Of a stretch of DNA of 6,099 nucleotides, positions 5,516-6,099 are shown piece by piece. How positions within the stretch are numbered: position 1 is the stretch's first letter; each line of letters starts with the position of its first letter. A program made the position numbers and the translations under genes. Source of the DNA: an uncultured Bacteroidales bacterium (GTDB lineage: Bacteria > Bacteroidota > Bacteroidia > Bacteroidales > Paludibacteraceae). The notes beneath the pieces are model-generated. The model ran no database searches. It saw only the letters and a program-made list of their open reading frames with translations, and was not told the origin of the DNA. The stretch spans positions 1 to 6,099 of the forward strand of contig CAIYTJ010000303.1 of assembly GCA_903929065.1 (NCBI GenBank), given 5' to 3'.

Positions 5516-6099
5516 TTATAAAATGTTATAACGTACTTTTGATTTTACCAAATCAGATTTTCTCTTTTCAATAATTGGGGTGATATATTTTATAAATGCC
5601 TCTTGTTGTTCTTTTGTATCATTATGCTGAGGCATTCTGTGTGAGCTATTGAAGTCAACCAGTTTTGTAAAATGTATATCATTATTCATTATCCTATCAA
5701 TATTCACTTGCTGTTGAAAATACTGTTCATATTCTTCGAAATAGAAGATGTTTATTGATTCAATGTTTTTGTGATTTAATATTTGATTCAAAATGAGTTT
5801 GTCGGACAATCCACATGAATGACCTAGAATAGATACATTTATACTTTTAGTTCCTTCTAAATAATAGGTGAGTAATTTTTCGTTTTCAGTTCGTTTGTAT
5901 AGATGTTTTTTGATATTTCGCATATACTCATTGTCACCTTTTTTTATTAGCTCTCTTGATTCTTCATCATTTGCTGCATAACCAAAAATCATCGGATTTT
6001 TATAATTCACAAGTTCTCCATGAATATGGATAATCTCACTTTTTTTGTTTTCATTTGAATATAAGTATTTAAGAGTGTCTGTATAATTAAAGTTTAATA
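5516..6099 (-). CDS. AbiH-family abortive infection protein, C-terminal part (5' end beyond window)
   Basis: The minus-strand frame is open from the right edge to a TAA at 5518-5516: 193 visible codons. It begins LNFNYTDTLKYLY (visible residues 1-13), continues with EIIHIHGEL (21-29), then MIFGYA (36-41), a DNEYMRNIKK segment (55-64) and ILGHSCGLSD (90-99). These match, in order, the motifs I know from AbiH-like phage-defence proteins: 'FNYTxTLxxLY', 'IHIHG', 'FG', a helical insert and 'GHSxGxSD'. AbiH was first described as a lactococcal abortive-infection factor, and family members are usually around 300-400 residues, so roughly the N-terminal half or less is missing. A GTG at 6010 is an internal valine, because conserved motifs lie upstream of it in the same frame. 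There is no signal peptide or membrane helix in view. GC is low (15 of 60 at 5821-5880, 19 of 60 at 5881-5940), unlike the 158-residue gene, which suggests horizontal acquisition. It faces that gene tail to tail. Confidence 0.85.
   Translation of the reverse strand, partial: LNFNYTDTLKYLYSNENKKSEIIHIHGELVNYKNPMIFGYAANDEESRELIKKGDNEYMRNIKKHLYKRTENEKLLTYYLEGTKSINVSILGHSCGLSDKLILNQILNHKNIESINIFYFEEYEQYFQQQVNIDRIMNNDIHFTKLVDFNSSHRMPQHNDTKEQQEAFIKYITPIIEKRKSDLVKSKVRYNIL

Noticed and set aside
5278..5574. Plus-strand frame of 98 codons through the repeat patch
   Set aside because: It starts inside the terminator stem, its Ser/Arg/Cys-rich content merely translates the repeats, and it overlaps the end of the AbiH gene.
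6008..6010. GTG as start codon of the AbiH-like gene
   Set aside because: The same frame continues upstream to the window edge and encodes the conserved IHIHGEL and FNYTDTL motifs, so the true start is outside the window.

Overview
The window reads as chromosomal DNA of a Bacteroidetes (Bacteroidota) bacterium. Four things point there: a large outer-membrane beta-barrel protein with an N-terminal carboxypeptidase-regulatory-like domain (a type abundant in this phylum), promoter -7 elements of the Bacteroidetes form TAnnTTTG, A-rich start contexts without a clear Shine-Dalgarno, and moderate-to-low GC. I cannot name the genus.

Layout. Bases 1-2759 (minus strand) hold almost all of a TonB-dependent-receptor-like outer membrane protein; the gene runs off the left edge just before its C-terminus. 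It is preceded by a structured leader (about 2770-2866) with a promoter-like element, a small hairpin and a stem-loop plus T-run that looks like an intrinsic terminator, only 28 bases before the start codon. Bases 2935-4425 (minus) encode a membrane sensor with a periplasmic double-Cache-type domain and one cytoplasmic PAS domain but no kinase, cyclase or methyl-accepting output. A 324-base AT-rich divergent intergenic region carries a promoter candidate in each direction. Bases 4750-5226 (plus) encode a 158-residue, probably helical and soluble protein of unknown function, ending at a strong 12-bp stem-loop terminator (5256-5286). Bases 5287-5440 are a non-coding patch of interlocking direct and inverted repeats, followed by a G-rich, purine-rich stretch. 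Bases 5516-6099 (minus) are the C-terminal 193 codons of an AbiH-family abortive-infection protein, clearly lower in GC than its neighbour, whose start lies beyond the right edge.

How the genes relate. The four genes do not form one operon. The barrel protein and the PAS sensor point the same way but are separated by a promoter and a terminator-like hairpin, so coupling is possible but conditional. The 158-residue gene looks like an independent single-gene unit. The AbiH gene converges on it across the repeat patch and, by composition and function, is the most likely acquired (defence) element here. The most useful points for follow-up are the AbiH fragment with its SIR2-like motif layout, the repeat patch beside it, the leader of the barrel gene, and the output-less sensor.
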